Positions 37,767 to 45,885 of a stretch of 64,000 bases of DNA are shown here, in pieces (position 1 is the stretch's first letter; each line of letters starts with the position of its first letter). The stretch spans positions 11,594,001 through 11,658,000 of the forward strand of contig NZ_CP061913.1 of NCBI RefSeq assembly GCF_019904175.1, in the 5' to 3' direction. The DNA is from Dactylosporangium vinaceum. GTDB taxonomy: Bacteria; Actinomycetota; Actinomycetes; Mycobacteriales; Micromonosporaceae. A program made the translations under genes and the position numbers. The notes beneath the pieces are model-generated. The model was not told the DNA's origin and did no database searches. It was given only the letters and a program-made list of their open reading frames with translations.

Positions 37767-38411
37767 TCAGGAGGAGTGGCGGTCGCGGGGGCGGGTCCAG
37801 GCTTGGGGAGCCGTCCAGTGGCGGAGCATGGCGGCCACCCGGAAGGTGAAGACGAAGACGGCGGCTACCGGGGCGGCCACTGCCATCGGTAACTCCAAGC
37901 GGTCGGCGGCGGCCAGTGCGGCGGTGCCCACCATCGCTGGGATCGAGTACAGGTCGGTGTCCTTCTGCATCAGGATGGGCGTGTCGCGGGCGATGATGTC
38001 GCGCAGCAGGCCGCCGCCCACCGCCGTCGTCACGCCCAGCAGGGCGGCCTGGACCGAGCCCAGGCCGAAGTCGAGGGCCTTCAGGGTGCCCGTCACGCAG
38101 AAGAGGCCCAGGCCGGCGGCGTCGAACAGCAGCATGGTGAAGTTGAGCCGGGCCACGACCGGGTGGGCGAAGAACGCGACAGTGGCCGCGCCCAACGGGA
38201 CAAGCAGGTATGTGGTCTGGCGGAAGGCGGCCGGCGGGTTGTCACCGATGATGAGGTCGCGCAGCACCCCGCCACCGAGCGCGGTCACCTCGGCCAGGAC
38301 AAGGATGCCGACGGCGTCGAAGCCCTTCTGGATGGCCGTCAGCGCCCCCGAAATCGCGAACACGAAGATGCCGACGTGCTCCAGGACGACAAGCGCGGTG
38401 TGACTCGACAT
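37767..38411 (-). CDS. TRIC/UPF0126-type cation channel family protein
   Basis: A 214-residue protein with seven spans built from two related triplets. Each carries the TRIC signature GGGxLRD: ALGGGVLRDLIIGDNPP in the first half and AVGGGLLRDIIARDTP in the second. Prokaryotic homologues form trimeric cation channels. A basic C-terminus ends the protein. It is convergent with the GtrA-like gene and unrelated in function to the glycan genes as far as visible. Confidence 0.88.
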   Translation of the reverse strand: MSSHTALVVLEHVGIFVFAISGALTAIQKGFDAVGILVLAEVTALGGGVLRDLIIGDNPPAAFRQTTYLLVPLGAATVAFFAHPVVARLNFTMLLFDAAGLGLFCVTGTLKALDFGLGSVQAALLGVTTAVGGGLLRDIIARDTPILMQKDTDLYSIPAMVGTAALAAADRLELPMAVAAPVAAVFVFTFRVAAMLRHWTAPQAWTRPRDRHSS

Positions 38412-38421
38412 CGCACAAGTG

Positions 38422-39159
38422 TCAGGCGTCGCAGTACACGGCGATCAAGGTCCTGGCCCGGTCCGCCTCCAGGGGGACATATGCCGCGCTCACCACCTCC
38501 CCGAAGTGGCTTCCCATGCAGTAGTCGCCGGCGTAGGCGACGGTTTCGCCGCCGATCACCGCGCCCGCCGGGTTGCGATAGACGAGCGTCACCGATCCCG
38601 ATGACAGGCCGCGGCAGGGCCCGGAGCCCATGTTGGCCGGCAGCCGGAACTCGGCGTTGCGCGCCCGGTCGTCAGGGTGGTCGGTCTCCGCCACGGTGTC
38701 GTAGTGGATGAACAGCCGGTTGTCCGGCTCGCTGTCCACCCAGTGCGTCGTGCCCAGCTCGACGGACACGCGGGCGACCGCCGGCGCCACCTCGGCCGGC
38801 AGGTCGATCGACGCGCCCACCGGTAATCGCGAGCCCGGCAGCACGACTGGGAGCGTCTGCGCCGGCAGCGCCAGGACCGCAAGACCGGCGGCATCGAGCA
38901 GGCGCAGCGTGACGGTCGTGCGGTAGGCCGCCCGGGAGGAGGGGTTGGCAACGATCGCGCCGAGGCTGAACGACCACTTGTCGACCCGGCTGAAGCCCAG
39001 CTCGGCCGCCGTCAGACCGTCGCCCACGGGCAGAGCCGGTCCGACGCGGGCGGGGCGTGCGGCCGGTCGGCAGTCAGGGGGCGGCAAGGGGCGAGGAGCG
39101 GCAGCACAGGCGGAGCCGGAGACCAGGGCCAGCACGAGCACCGCAAAGCCTTGCCGCAT
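38422..39159 (-). CDS. Secreted protein of unknown function
   Basis: About 245 residues from the ATG at 39159. A signal peptide (MRQGFAVLVLALVSGSACAA) ends in a Cys, but its GSAC context is a poor lipobox, so cleavage by either signal peptidase is possible. The mature part looks like all-beta immunoglobulin-like modules (FSLGAIVANPSSRAAYRTTV, then VSVELGTTHWVD, VTLVYRNPAGAVIGGETVAY). Two late Cys residues may form a disulfide. The function is not recognised. Confidence 0.6.
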   Translation of the reverse strand: MRQGFAVLVLALVSGSACAAAPRPLPPPDCRPAARPARVGPALPVGDGLTAAELGFSRVDKWSFSLGAIVANPSSRAAYRTTVTLRLLDAAGLAVLALPAQTLPVVLPGSRLPVGASIDLPAEVAPAVARVSVELGTTHWVDSEPDNRLFIHYDTVAETDHPDDRARNAEFRLPANMGSGPCRGLSSGSVTLVYRNPAGAVIGGETVAYAGDYCMGSHFGEVVSAAYVPLEADRARTLIAVYCDA

Positions 39160-39222
39160 CACGAAATTCAGCCTCGTCGCCGCCGGGGCGAGCCGCAAGC
39201 AGCAGTCCGAGCCTGTGGATAA

Positions 39223-40152
39223 CTACCCCTCGCTCTTGAGGAAGTGCTCCCGCACGACGTACGTCGGCCGGCCCATCCCGTGGGCGTGCACGCGGCCCAG
39301 GTACTCACCCAGCACCCCGATCCCGATCATCTGCGCCGAGGAGAAGATGGTCACCAGCGAGGCCAGGGTCGTGAAGCCGGCCACCTTCGTGTCGCCCGTG
39401 AAGTACAGCCACACCAGCCGCAGCGTGAGCAGGACGCCGCACACCCCGATCAGGAAGCCCAGGTAGGTGACGAGCCGCAGCGGCTTGGTGGAGTAGCCGA
39501 GGATCATGTTGATCGCGTGCTTCATCAGGGATTTGAACGTGAACCCGGAGCGGCCCTCGCAGCGCTGGTCCATCCGGACGACCACCGAGCCCACCCGGGT
39601 CGTGGTCCAGGACAGGACGATGTCCACCGACACGTGCGGGCCGCTCACCTGGTCGAAGCCGGCCCGCAGGAAGGTGCGGAAGATGCGCAGCGCGCCCAGG
39701 ACGTCGGCGTTGGGAATGCCCATGGTGCGGCCCATGACCAGGCTCTTCGCGCCCCACGACGTGAAGTTGCGCAGGGGGCTGTGCTCCTCGGTCTCCGAGA
39801 CCGCGTAGACCACGTCCAGGTCGTCGGTGAGCGCCGCCGCCAGCTTCGGCAGCTCCTCCGGCGGGTGCTGCAGGTCGTCGTCCATCGTGATGATCCGCTC
39901 GCACGAGGCGGCGCGGATGCCGGCGATCAGGGCGTTGTGCTGGCCGTAGTTGCGGGCCATCCGGATCGCCTGGACGTGGGGGTTGTCGATGGCGAGCGCG
40001 CGGGCCGCGTCCCACGTGGAGTCGGTGCTGTCGACGACCAGAATGATCTCGTGGACCGGGTCGATCTCGGGGAGCACCGCGTTGAGCCGCTCCACCAGGC
40101 GGGGCAGGATGCCCGCCGAGCGGTAGCAGGGAACGACAACGGAGACGGACAC
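39223..40152 (-). CDS. Membrane-anchored GT2 glycosyltransferase (ArnC/GtrB-like)
   Basis: A 309-residue enzyme. The GT-A domain has VSVVVPCYRSAGILPRLVER, MARNYGQHNALIAGIR and the metal-binding IITMDDDLQHPPEEL (DDD). Two C-terminal spans (YLGFLIGVCGVLLTLRLVWLY region and TLASLVTIFSSAQMIGIGVL) and the closing GEYLGRVHAH motif are typical of polyprenyl-phosphate glycosyltransferases. GTG 40152 is preferred because GGAG lies 7 nt before it; a TTG four codons earlier is the alternative. It could load the sugar made by the RffA pathway on a lipid carrier for the GtrA-like flippase. Confidence 0.88.
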   Translation of the reverse strand: MSVSVVVPCYRSAGILPRLVERLNAVLPEIDPVHEIILVVDSTDSTWDAARALAIDNPHVQAIRMARNYGQHNALIAGIRAASCERIITMDDDLQHPPEELPKLAAALTDDLDVVYAVSETEEHSPLRNFTSWGAKSLVMGRTMGIPNADVLGALRIFRTFLRAGFDQVSGPHVSVDIVLSWTTTRVGSVVVRMDQRCEGRSGFTFKSLMKHAINMILGYSTKPLRLVTYLGFLIGVCGVLLTLRLVWLYFTGDTKVAGFTTLASLVTIFSSAQMIGIGVLGEYLGRVHAHGMGRPTYVVREHFLKSEG

Positions 40153-40166
40153 GCGAGACTCCAAAA

Positions 40167-41408
40167 CTACGCAGCGATCGTGATGATCCGGGTGAACTCG
40201 TGCAGCAGGTCCAGGCCGTCCCAGACGCCCGCGAAGGTCAGTGCGTGGCCGAGGGGCACGATGCGGTCAAGGCCGCGGCCGGCGACGAGCGTGACGAAGT
40301 CGTCGAGCTCGGCCCGGGTGAAGCCGAACTGGGCGAGCGTCTGGTCCTTGCGCTGGATGGCCGGGGCCAGCTCGGCCAGCGAGCCGACGGCGACGTGGCA
40401 GACGGTGCCGGCGCCGAGCCAGCCGCGCTGGAGCCGGCCCAGGCCGGCCAGGTCGACCTCGGCCAGGGCATTGCCGGCGAACGAGATGCGAGTGGCGGCG
40501 CCGGTGGCGGCCAGGCCGTAGGTGGCCACGTACTTCTCGACAGCCATGGCCGGGTCGACCGCCCAGCCGCGCAGGGAGATCTCCTCGGCCAGCAGGCCCG
40601 TGAACTCGGCCCGGCAGTCGGCGACCGCGGCGGCCTCCCCGACCCAGCACAGGTTTCGCGGCGACGAGCAGGCGGCCTGGTCGAACCAGAAGAGGTCGTT
40701 GGCGAACCCGGCCACCGCGGCCCGGCGCTCCTTCGCACCGGCCGCGCGCCAGCCCGCGACCGAGATGGCGGCGAGCGAACTGCGGTCGGGGAACGCCAGC
40801 TCGCGGGCGAGCGGCCGGATCGGGTGGCGGCGCAGCGCGGCCACCGACGCGTCCCCGCCCCAGAGCACCCGCAGGTCACAGGCGGCGCTGAGGGCGGCGG
40901 TCAGGGCGTCGTCGCGCTCGTACGTCACCATCCGCTGCGTCTGCGCGATGGCCGGGTCGGCGTCGGCGAGCACGTCGTTGAGCGCGTCGAGCACCGCCGA
41001 CGCCGCGCCCGCCGAGCGGCCGGAGATCCGGACCACGTTGTGGTTCCCGGCGAGCGCCGAGAGGGCCCAGCTGTACACGAAGATGGTGTCCACGTTCGCC
41101 GGCGGGAAGTGCAGCACGAGGCCACGGGGCGCTCGGCGCTGCCCGCCCGCCCCGTCGCCGAGCCGGGCCACGGCCCGGGCCAGCTCCCCCTTGCGCAGGA
41201 AGAAGCCGAGGGAGCCCAGCTCCGGATGCCGGCGAGCGAGGTCCGGCCGCAGCAGACGCCGGGAGAACGCCGTCAGGAAGTCCCGCACCCGCTCGTCCCC
41301 GACAACCAGCCGGCCACCGGGCGGCGCGGCCGTCACCTCGGCGAGCAGGGAGTCCAGATCAACAGATGCCGAAAAATGCGGAAATTTTACTTGAAATGCC
41401 GCCGTCAT
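40167..41408 (-). CDS. LuxC-like acyl reductase
   Basis: A 413-residue aldehyde-dehydrogenase-fold protein of the LuxC acyl-CoA reductase family, which reduces activated acyl groups to aldehydes with NADPH. LHFPPANVDTIFVYSW and the nucleophile Cys in FDQAACSSPRN (about residue 260) are the family signatures, as are GNHNVVRISGRSAG and the late VCHVAVGSLAEL. Its ATG overlaps the LuxE-like stop (ATGA). It is the last of five overlapping genes (ACP to LuxC-like). No luciferase genes (luxAB) are near, so bioluminescence is not implied. Confidence 0.85.
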   Translation of the reverse strand: MTAAFQVKFPHFSASVDLDSLLAEVTAAPPGGRLVVGDERVRDFLTAFSRRLLRPDLARRHPELGSLGFFLRKGELARAVARLGDGAGGQRRAPRGLVLHFPPANVDTIFVYSWALSALAGNHNVVRISGRSAGAASAVLDALNDVLADADPAIAQTQRMVTYERDDALTAALSAACDLRVLWGGDASVAALRRHPIRPLARELAFPDRSSLAAISVAGWRAAGAKERRAAVAGFANDLFWFDQAACSSPRNLCWVGEAAAVADCRAEFTGLLAEEISLRGWAVDPAMAVEKYVATYGLAATGAATRISFAGNALAEVDLAGLGRLQRGWLGAGTVCHVAVGSLAELAPAIQRKDQTLAQFGFTRAELDDFVTLVAGRGLDRIVPLGHALTFAGVWDGLDLLHEFTRIITIAA

Positions 41409-42454
41409 ACCGAGGCCCCCACAAACGTGTCGCTGCAGCCCCGGGCCTCGGCCCGCGGCAGCCGCCCGAGAATCGAGAACCGCTTCCCCGGCCAGGCCCC
41501 GTCGTCCACGCCGTGGACGACGCCCAGGTCCTCGGTCAGCAGCACGTGCCCGGGGTACGACTCGGGCAGCGTGGAAAGCACCTCGACCAGGCCGGGCCGC
41601 CCGGGTGGCAGGGGCTCCCACGTCGACGGGTCACGGATCACGATGTCCGCGAAGTCGGGGCAGTACAGCGAGTCCCCGTCCGGGCCCTCGAGGTACACGA
41701 CCCCGATCTGCTCCACCATGCCGTAGAAGTTGTGGATGCGCGTGAGCCCGGTGTCCGCCCGGAACGCGCGGCGAAACTCCGCGTTGCCCACCCGGCGGTC
41801 GGCGAGCTTCTTCCAGCCGCCCGAGTGGACCAGGATGCCGTTGGACAGGTCCAGCGCGGCGTGCTTCGCGAGCTCGTAGAGGTACGACCACACCATGAAC
41901 GTGAAGCCGAAGACCAGGAAGGGCCGGTCGCCGTACGCGGCCAGGAAGCCGCGGACCGCCTCCACGTCGGGCCGCCCGTCGTCGTCGAGGGCCCAGACGT
42001 GGTCCCGCCCGAAGGTCGCCATGCCCAGCACGCCGGCGCCGCGGGCACTGAACGAGCGGCGGTCCTTGATGACCGACTTCGTGTCGACGACGAGCATCGG
42101 CAGCCGGCGCGGGCCGAGGACGGCCTGGAGGGTCTCGCCGAGCATCCGGGTCTGCGCGGCCGCCGCCGCCTTGTCCAGGTAGATGCGGCTCACGTCGCCG
42201 GTGGTGCCGCTGGAGGTGAGGACCTTGAAGACCTCGTCGTCGGGGATGCTCTTGAGCGTCTGGGTCTTGAACAGCCGGACCGGCAGCCACGGCAGCTCTG
42301 CGGTGTCGCGGTAGGCGCGGCCGGGCGCGTGGCCGGTGGCGGCGAGAATGTTCGCGTACTCGCGGCTGCGGTCCCGGTGCCGCTCGGTCAGCTCGATGAG
42401 CCGGGGCAGCAGCCGGGCCTCGCGCTCGGGGCCCGACAGCGTGAAGACAGTCAT
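41405..42454 (-). CDS. LuxE-like acyl-protein synthetase
   Basis: A 349-residue adenylating enzyme of the LuxE family. Features include LPWLPVRLFKTQTLKSIPDD, the AMP-binding VLTSSGTTGDVSRIYLD (Ser/Thr/Gly loop), FGFTFMVWSYLYELAK and the later HNFYGMVEQIGVVYLE. LuxE activates a carboxylic acid as acyl-AMP and passes it through its own Cys to LuxC. ATG 42454 overlaps the stop of the AMP-ligase gene. Confidence 0.85.
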   Translation of the reverse strand: MTVFTLSGPEREARLLPRLIELTERHRDRSREYANILAATGHAPGRAYRDTAELPWLPVRLFKTQTLKSIPDDEVFKVLTSSGTTGDVSRIYLDKAAAAAQTRMLGETLQAVLGPRRLPMLVVDTKSVIKDRRSFSARGAGVLGMATFGRDHVWALDDDGRPDVEAVRGFLAAYGDRPFLVFGFTFMVWSYLYELAKHAALDLSNGILVHSGGWKKLADRRVGNAEFRRAFRADTGLTRIHNFYGMVEQIGVVYLEGPDGDSLYCPDFADIVIRDPSTWEPLPPGRPGLVEVLSTLPESYPGHVLLTEDLGVVHGVDDGAWPGKRFSILGRLPRAEARGCSDTFVGASV

Positions 42455-43803
42455 CGCAACGCCTCCAGGGCGCGGTAGTCGACCTTGCCGTTGCTCAGCA
42501 GCGGGAACGCCTCGATCGAGCGCACGTCGAACCCCGACCAGTGCAGCTTGAGCCGGTCGGCCAGCGACCGCCGGAACATGAACGGCTCGCCCTGCGCGAC
42601 GAAGACCACGACGCCGTCGTCGCACGACACGGCCGCCGCCGGCACCGGCAGCATCCGCTCGATGTCGTCCAGGTTGAGCCGCACCCCGAAGACCTTGGCG
42701 AAGCGCTTGATCCGGCCCTCCAGGAACAGGTACCCGTCCCCGTCCAGTCGGCCCAGGTCGCCGGTGACGAGCAGGCCGCCGGCGACGTCGCCGTGCGCGA
42801 GATCGGCGGCCGTCTCGGCGTAGCCGAGCATGACGTTGGGTCCGCGGTAGAGCACCTCGCCGGAGACGTCGGGCGCGGTCGTCTCCGTGCCGTCGGCGAG
42901 CCGGATGCTCAGCCGCCCGCCGGGCACCGCCGGACCGACCGACCCCAGCTTCTCGCCGAGCCGCCCGGCCGGGAGGGTGGTGAGCCGCGGCGCCGCCTCG
43001 GTCTGGCCGTACATGACGAACAGCCGGCCGCCGACCGCCGCCATCCGCTCGTGGAAGTCGCGGACGAGCTCGGGGCGCAGCCGCCCGCCGGCCTGGGTCA
43101 GGGTGCGCAGCGCCGGATAGCGGGCCGGGTCGAAGCGAAGACGGACGAGCATCTCGTACTGCGAAGGCACGAGCGCCAGCGAGGAGACCCCGAACTCGTC
43201 GACGGCGGGCCAGAACCCGCGCCCCAGCAGTCCTTCGGCCTCGACGACGAACGCGGCCCCGGCGGCGAGATGGGTGTTGAGCACCGACATGCCGTAGCTG
43301 TAGTAGAACGGCAGGGTGCTGATCGCCACCTCGGCGGCGGTGATGCCGAGCGCCTCGATTATCGAGTCGGTGTTGGACAGCACCGCCCGGCGGGACAGCC
43401 GGACGAACTTCGGGTCGCCGGTCGAGCCGGAGGTGGCCAGCAGCACGGCCAGGTCGGGATGCGGCGCGGTCTCCGGCGCCGTCTCGCGCACCCAGGCGTC
43501 GCCCGCCAGCTGATACCGCTTGGGCAGCTCCTGCGGGACGGGCCCGAACACGGCGGACGGCTCGAACCGCTCGACGAACTCCAGCAGCGTCTCGTCGGTG
43601 AGCCCGGGGTCGAGCAGCGCGACGGGCCGCCCGGTCTCGAACGCTGTCACGTAGTGGACCACCGACTCGACGCACGTCGGCATGCGCAGGAACACCACGC
43701 CCGGCGGGACGTCGGCGAACAGGGCGGGCCGGACCAGGTCGCGCACGACCTCCCCGCTCGCCGCATCGATGACCCGGGCGTTCGGGTGCAGTAACTCGGT
43801 CAT
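42451..43803 (-). CDS. AMP-dependent acyl/amino-acyl ligase (ANL superfamily)
   Basis: A 450-residue adenylation enzyme. Core motifs: LLATSGSTGDPKFVRLS (A3 P-loop, about residue 121), LTQAGGRLRPELV, VMYGQTEAAPRL (A5), VTGDLGRLDGDGYLFLEGR (A7) and a C-terminal Lys in LLSNGKVDY (A10). It is shorter than typical acyl-CoA ligases and lies beside an ACP gene, suggesting it loads the carrier protein. It overlaps both neighbours by 4 nt, so expression is tightly coupled. Confidence 0.87.
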   Translation of the reverse strand: MTELLHPNARVIDAASGEVVRDLVRPALFADVPPGVVFLRMPTCVESVVHYVTAFETGRPVALLDPGLTDETLLEFVERFEPSAVFGPVPQELPKRYQLAGDAWVRETAPETAPHPDLAVLLATSGSTGDPKFVRLSRRAVLSNTDSIIEALGITAAEVAISTLPFYYSYGMSVLNTHLAAGAAFVVEAEGLLGRGFWPAVDEFGVSSLALVPSQYEMLVRLRFDPARYPALRTLTQAGGRLRPELVRDFHERMAAVGGRLFVMYGQTEAAPRLTTLPAGRLGEKLGSVGPAVPGGRLSIRLADGTETTAPDVSGEVLYRGPNVMLGYAETAADLAHGDVAGGLLVTGDLGRLDGDGYLFLEGRIKRFAKVFGVRLNLDDIERMLPVPAAAVSCDDGVVVFVAQGEPFMFRRSLADRLKLHWSGFDVRSIEAFPLLSNGKVDYRALEALR

Positions 43804-44540
43804 ACAACAACCCCGCCGTCGACGCCGATCACCTGGCCAGTGACGAACCGGGCCCCCGGCGAGAGCAGGAACGCGACAACGTCGGCCACCTCCTCCGGGC
43901 GGCCCAGGCGGCGCAGCGGGGTCGCGGCGATCCGCTCGGCCCGGCCGGCCTCGTCAAGCGTGGCGAGCATGTCGGTCTCGACGAACCCGGGCGCGACCGC
44001 GTTGACCCGGATGCCCGCCGGGCCGAGCTCCTTGGCCGCCGCGCGCGCCAGCCCGGCGACGGCCGCCTTCGAGGCGCCGTAGACGGCCTGCCCGGCGGCG
44101 CCCGAGGTGCCCATGACCGAGGCGACGAGCACAACGGCGGGTGTCGTACTCCGGCGAAGCAGCTTCACGGCCGCCTGCAGGGTGTGCGCGGCGCCGGCCG
44201 CGTTGACCGCGAACAGCCGGTCGACCGCCTCGGCGCTCATCATCCCGAGCAGGCCGGACTCGTGGACGCCGGCGTTGACGACGAGCGCGTCGAGGCGCCG
44301 GTGCCGCTCGAACACGGCCCGCACGATGGCGGCCACGTCCTCGGGCCGGCTCACGTCGCCGTGGACCAGCAGGTGGTCACCGGGGATGGCCTCGGCGGCG
44401 GCCTTCGCGGAGCCCTCCTCGCGGCCGTGCAGGACGAGCTCGTAGCCGTCGGCGGCGAGGGCGGCCGCGATCGCCCGCCCGATGCCGCGCGACGAGCCGG
44501 TGACGAGCGCGACCCGCGGGGACTCAGTGGGCGAGCGCAA
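43800..44540 (-). CDS. SDR-family 3-oxoacyl-ACP reductase-like protein
   Basis: A 246-residue short-chain reductase. It has VTGSSRGIGRA (cofactor), NAGVHESG, the Ser in LVASVMGTSG, and Y-x-x-x-K in VYGASKAAVAG; the end VTGQVIGVDGGVVV is classic FabG. The only in-frame start before the cofactor motif is TTG at 44540, with GGGGA about 9 nt upstream, overlapping the ACP gene by 17 nt. It probably reduces a carrier-bound oxoacyl group. Confidence 0.88.
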   Translation of the reverse strand: MRSPTESPRVALVTGSSRGIGRAIAAALAADGYELVLHGREEGSAKAAAEAIPGDHLLVHGDVSRPEDVAAIVRAVFERHRRLDALVVNAGVHESGLLGMMSAEAVDRLFAVNAAGAAHTLQAAVKLLRRSTTPAVVLVASVMGTSGAAGQAVYGASKAAVAGLARAAAKELGPAGIRVNAVAPGFVETDMLATLDEAGRAERIAATPLRRLGRPEEVADVVAFLLSPGARFVTGQVIGVDGGVVV

Positions 44541-44769
44541 CGTCGTGCTTCCCCAGGATCTCGACGGCCTTGTCGAACGAGCTCAGGTCGATCACCTCGT
44601 CGGTGTCGATCATGACGTCGAACGCGTCCTCGATCTCGGCGACCAGCTGCAGGTGGGCCAGGGAGTCCCACTGCTCGATGCCGCGGTACTCCAGCCGGTC
44701 GACGTCCAGGTCCTCCGGCAGTCCCAGCGCCGTACGGAACGCGGCGCGGAGGCGGTCGAGGTTGCTCAT
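44524..44769 (-). CDS. Acyl carrier protein
   Basis: An 81-residue four-helix carrier. The phosphopantetheine serine is in IEQWDSLAHLQLVAEIED (D-S-L, about residue 36). It is acidic throughout, as ACPs are. It is the first gene of the overlapping ACP, SDR, ligase, LuxE-like, LuxC-like operon, so it most likely carries the acyl group that these enzymes build, reduce or release. It is divergent from the acetyltransferase gene with about 60 bp between starts. Confidence 0.92.
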   Translation of the reverse strand: MSNLDRLRAAFRTALGLPEDLDVDRLEYRGIEQWDSLAHLQLVAEIEDAFDVMIDTDEVIDLSSFDKAVEILGKHDVALAH

Positions 44770-44828
44770 CGGCGGTCCTATCGTTGTACGGGGCGAACAC
44801 TGGGTTCAACGACCTAGGAGGTCCCGGG

Positions 44829-45329
44829 GTGCTACGCGAGGCGCGCGAGTCCGACGTGGAGATCATTCGCACCTGGCGCAACCACCCGAAAACCCGCGGC
44901 GCCAGCATTCACACCGCGTTCATCACGCCGGAGGGCCACGCCCGGTGGTGGGCAAACGTCAAGTCCGATCCGGCCCGGCGGGTGCTGATCTTCAACTACC
45001 GCGGCAACGACTGCGGCGTGGTGACGTTCAACGACCACGATCCTTCGGCGGGTACCGCGGAATGGGGCTTCTTCCTCGACGTCGACGGTCTGGAGGCCCG
45101 GGGCGAGCTCCTTCCGGCCTGGATGGAGCTGGAAAAGGCGGCCGTCTCCTACGCCTTCGAGGACATGGGCCTGCGGGCGTTCGGCGGGCGCACCCTGGCC
45201 TGGAACAAGCCGGTCATCGCACTGCACAAACGCTTCGGCTTCACCGAGGTACCTTCACGGCGCTACACCACGCAGATCGACGGCACCGACCAGCTCGTGG
45301 TCTGGACGGAAAAGTCGCGTACAACCTGA
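44829..45329 (+). CDS. GNAT-family N-acetyltransferase
   Basis: A 166-residue acetyltransferase. VLREARESDVEIIRTWRNHP at the start and GFFLDVDGLEARGELLPAWM then FGGRTLAWNKPVIALHKRFG (acetyl-CoA contact and the N-x-x-x-x-x-x-x-x-x-G-F end) match RimJ/PseH-like members. Several of these acetylate amino-sugar nucleotides, fitting the RffA gene in the same region. GTG 44829 is preceded by AGGAGGT at correct spacing, so I reject the ATG at 44784. Confidence 0.85.
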   Translation: MLREARESDVEIIRTWRNHPKTRGASIHTAFITPEGHARWWANVKSDPARRVLIFNYRGNDCGVVTFNDHDPSAGTAEWGFFLDVDGLEARGELLPAWMELEKAAVSYAFEDMGLRAFGGRTLAWNKPVIALHKRFGFTEVPSRRYTTQIDGTDQLVVWTEKSRTT

Positions 45330-45383
45330 GCACCGCACCGACCCGTCTGAGGGGAGTCGATTTCTCAGGACGGAGGGACGCGG

Positions 45384-45884
45384 ATGGGCGACGACGACTA
45401 CGTCGAGTACGTCACGGCGCGACTGCCGGCACTGCACCGCCTCGCGTACGCGCTCACCGGCGACCCCCACCGCGCCGACGACCTCGTGCAACAGACGATC
45501 ACCACGCTCTACGTGAAGTGGGCGAAGGTCCGGCGGGTGGAGCACCCGGACCGGTACGTCCGCAGCATGCTCGTCAACACGTTCGTCGACGAGCGACGCC
45601 TGGCCTGGTCGCGGGTCCGGCTGTTCGCCCAGCCGCCCGAGCGCCCCGCGCCGGACGACTATCGCGCGGAGCGCACGGCGGTGCGCCAGGCGCTGGCCCG
45701 GGTGCCGCGCCGCCAGCAGGCCGTGCTCGTCCTGCGGTTCTTCTACGACCTGCCCGTCGCCGAGGTGGCGGAGATCCTCGGCGTCACGCCCGGCACGGTG
45801 AAGAGCCAGACCGCCCACGGCCTGACGGCGCTGCGCAAGCTGCTCGGCGAGCAGTCCGTGACCGCCCTGACCAAGGAGCGCTGA
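45384..45884 (+). CDS. ECF sigma factor, SigE (SCO) family
   Basis: A 166-residue group IV sigma factor. Region 2 reads LHRLAYALTGDPHRADDLVQ, then TTLYVKWAKVRRVEHPDRYV; region 4 reads LARVPRRQQAVLVLRFFYDL, then PVAEVAEILGVTPGTVKSQT. The short linker and VRSMLVNTFVDERR segment are typical of the actinobacterial SigE-like ECF subgroup. GGAGGG precedes the ATG. The next gene starts one base after its stop and is probably its regulator. Confidence 0.93.
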   Translation: MGDDDYVEYVTARLPALHRLAYALTGDPHRADDLVQQTITTLYVKWAKVRRVEHPDRYVRSMLVNTFVDERRLAWSRVRLFAQPPERPAPDDYRAERTAVRQALARVPRRQQAVLVLRFFYDLPVAEVAEILGVTPGTVKSQTAHGLTALRKLLGEQSVTALTKER

Positions 45885-45885
45885 C

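Noticed and set aside
40167..42454. Bioluminescence (lux) operon
   Set aside because: LuxC- and LuxE-like enzymes are present, but luxA/luxB luciferase genes are absent and the context is ACP and glycan genes.
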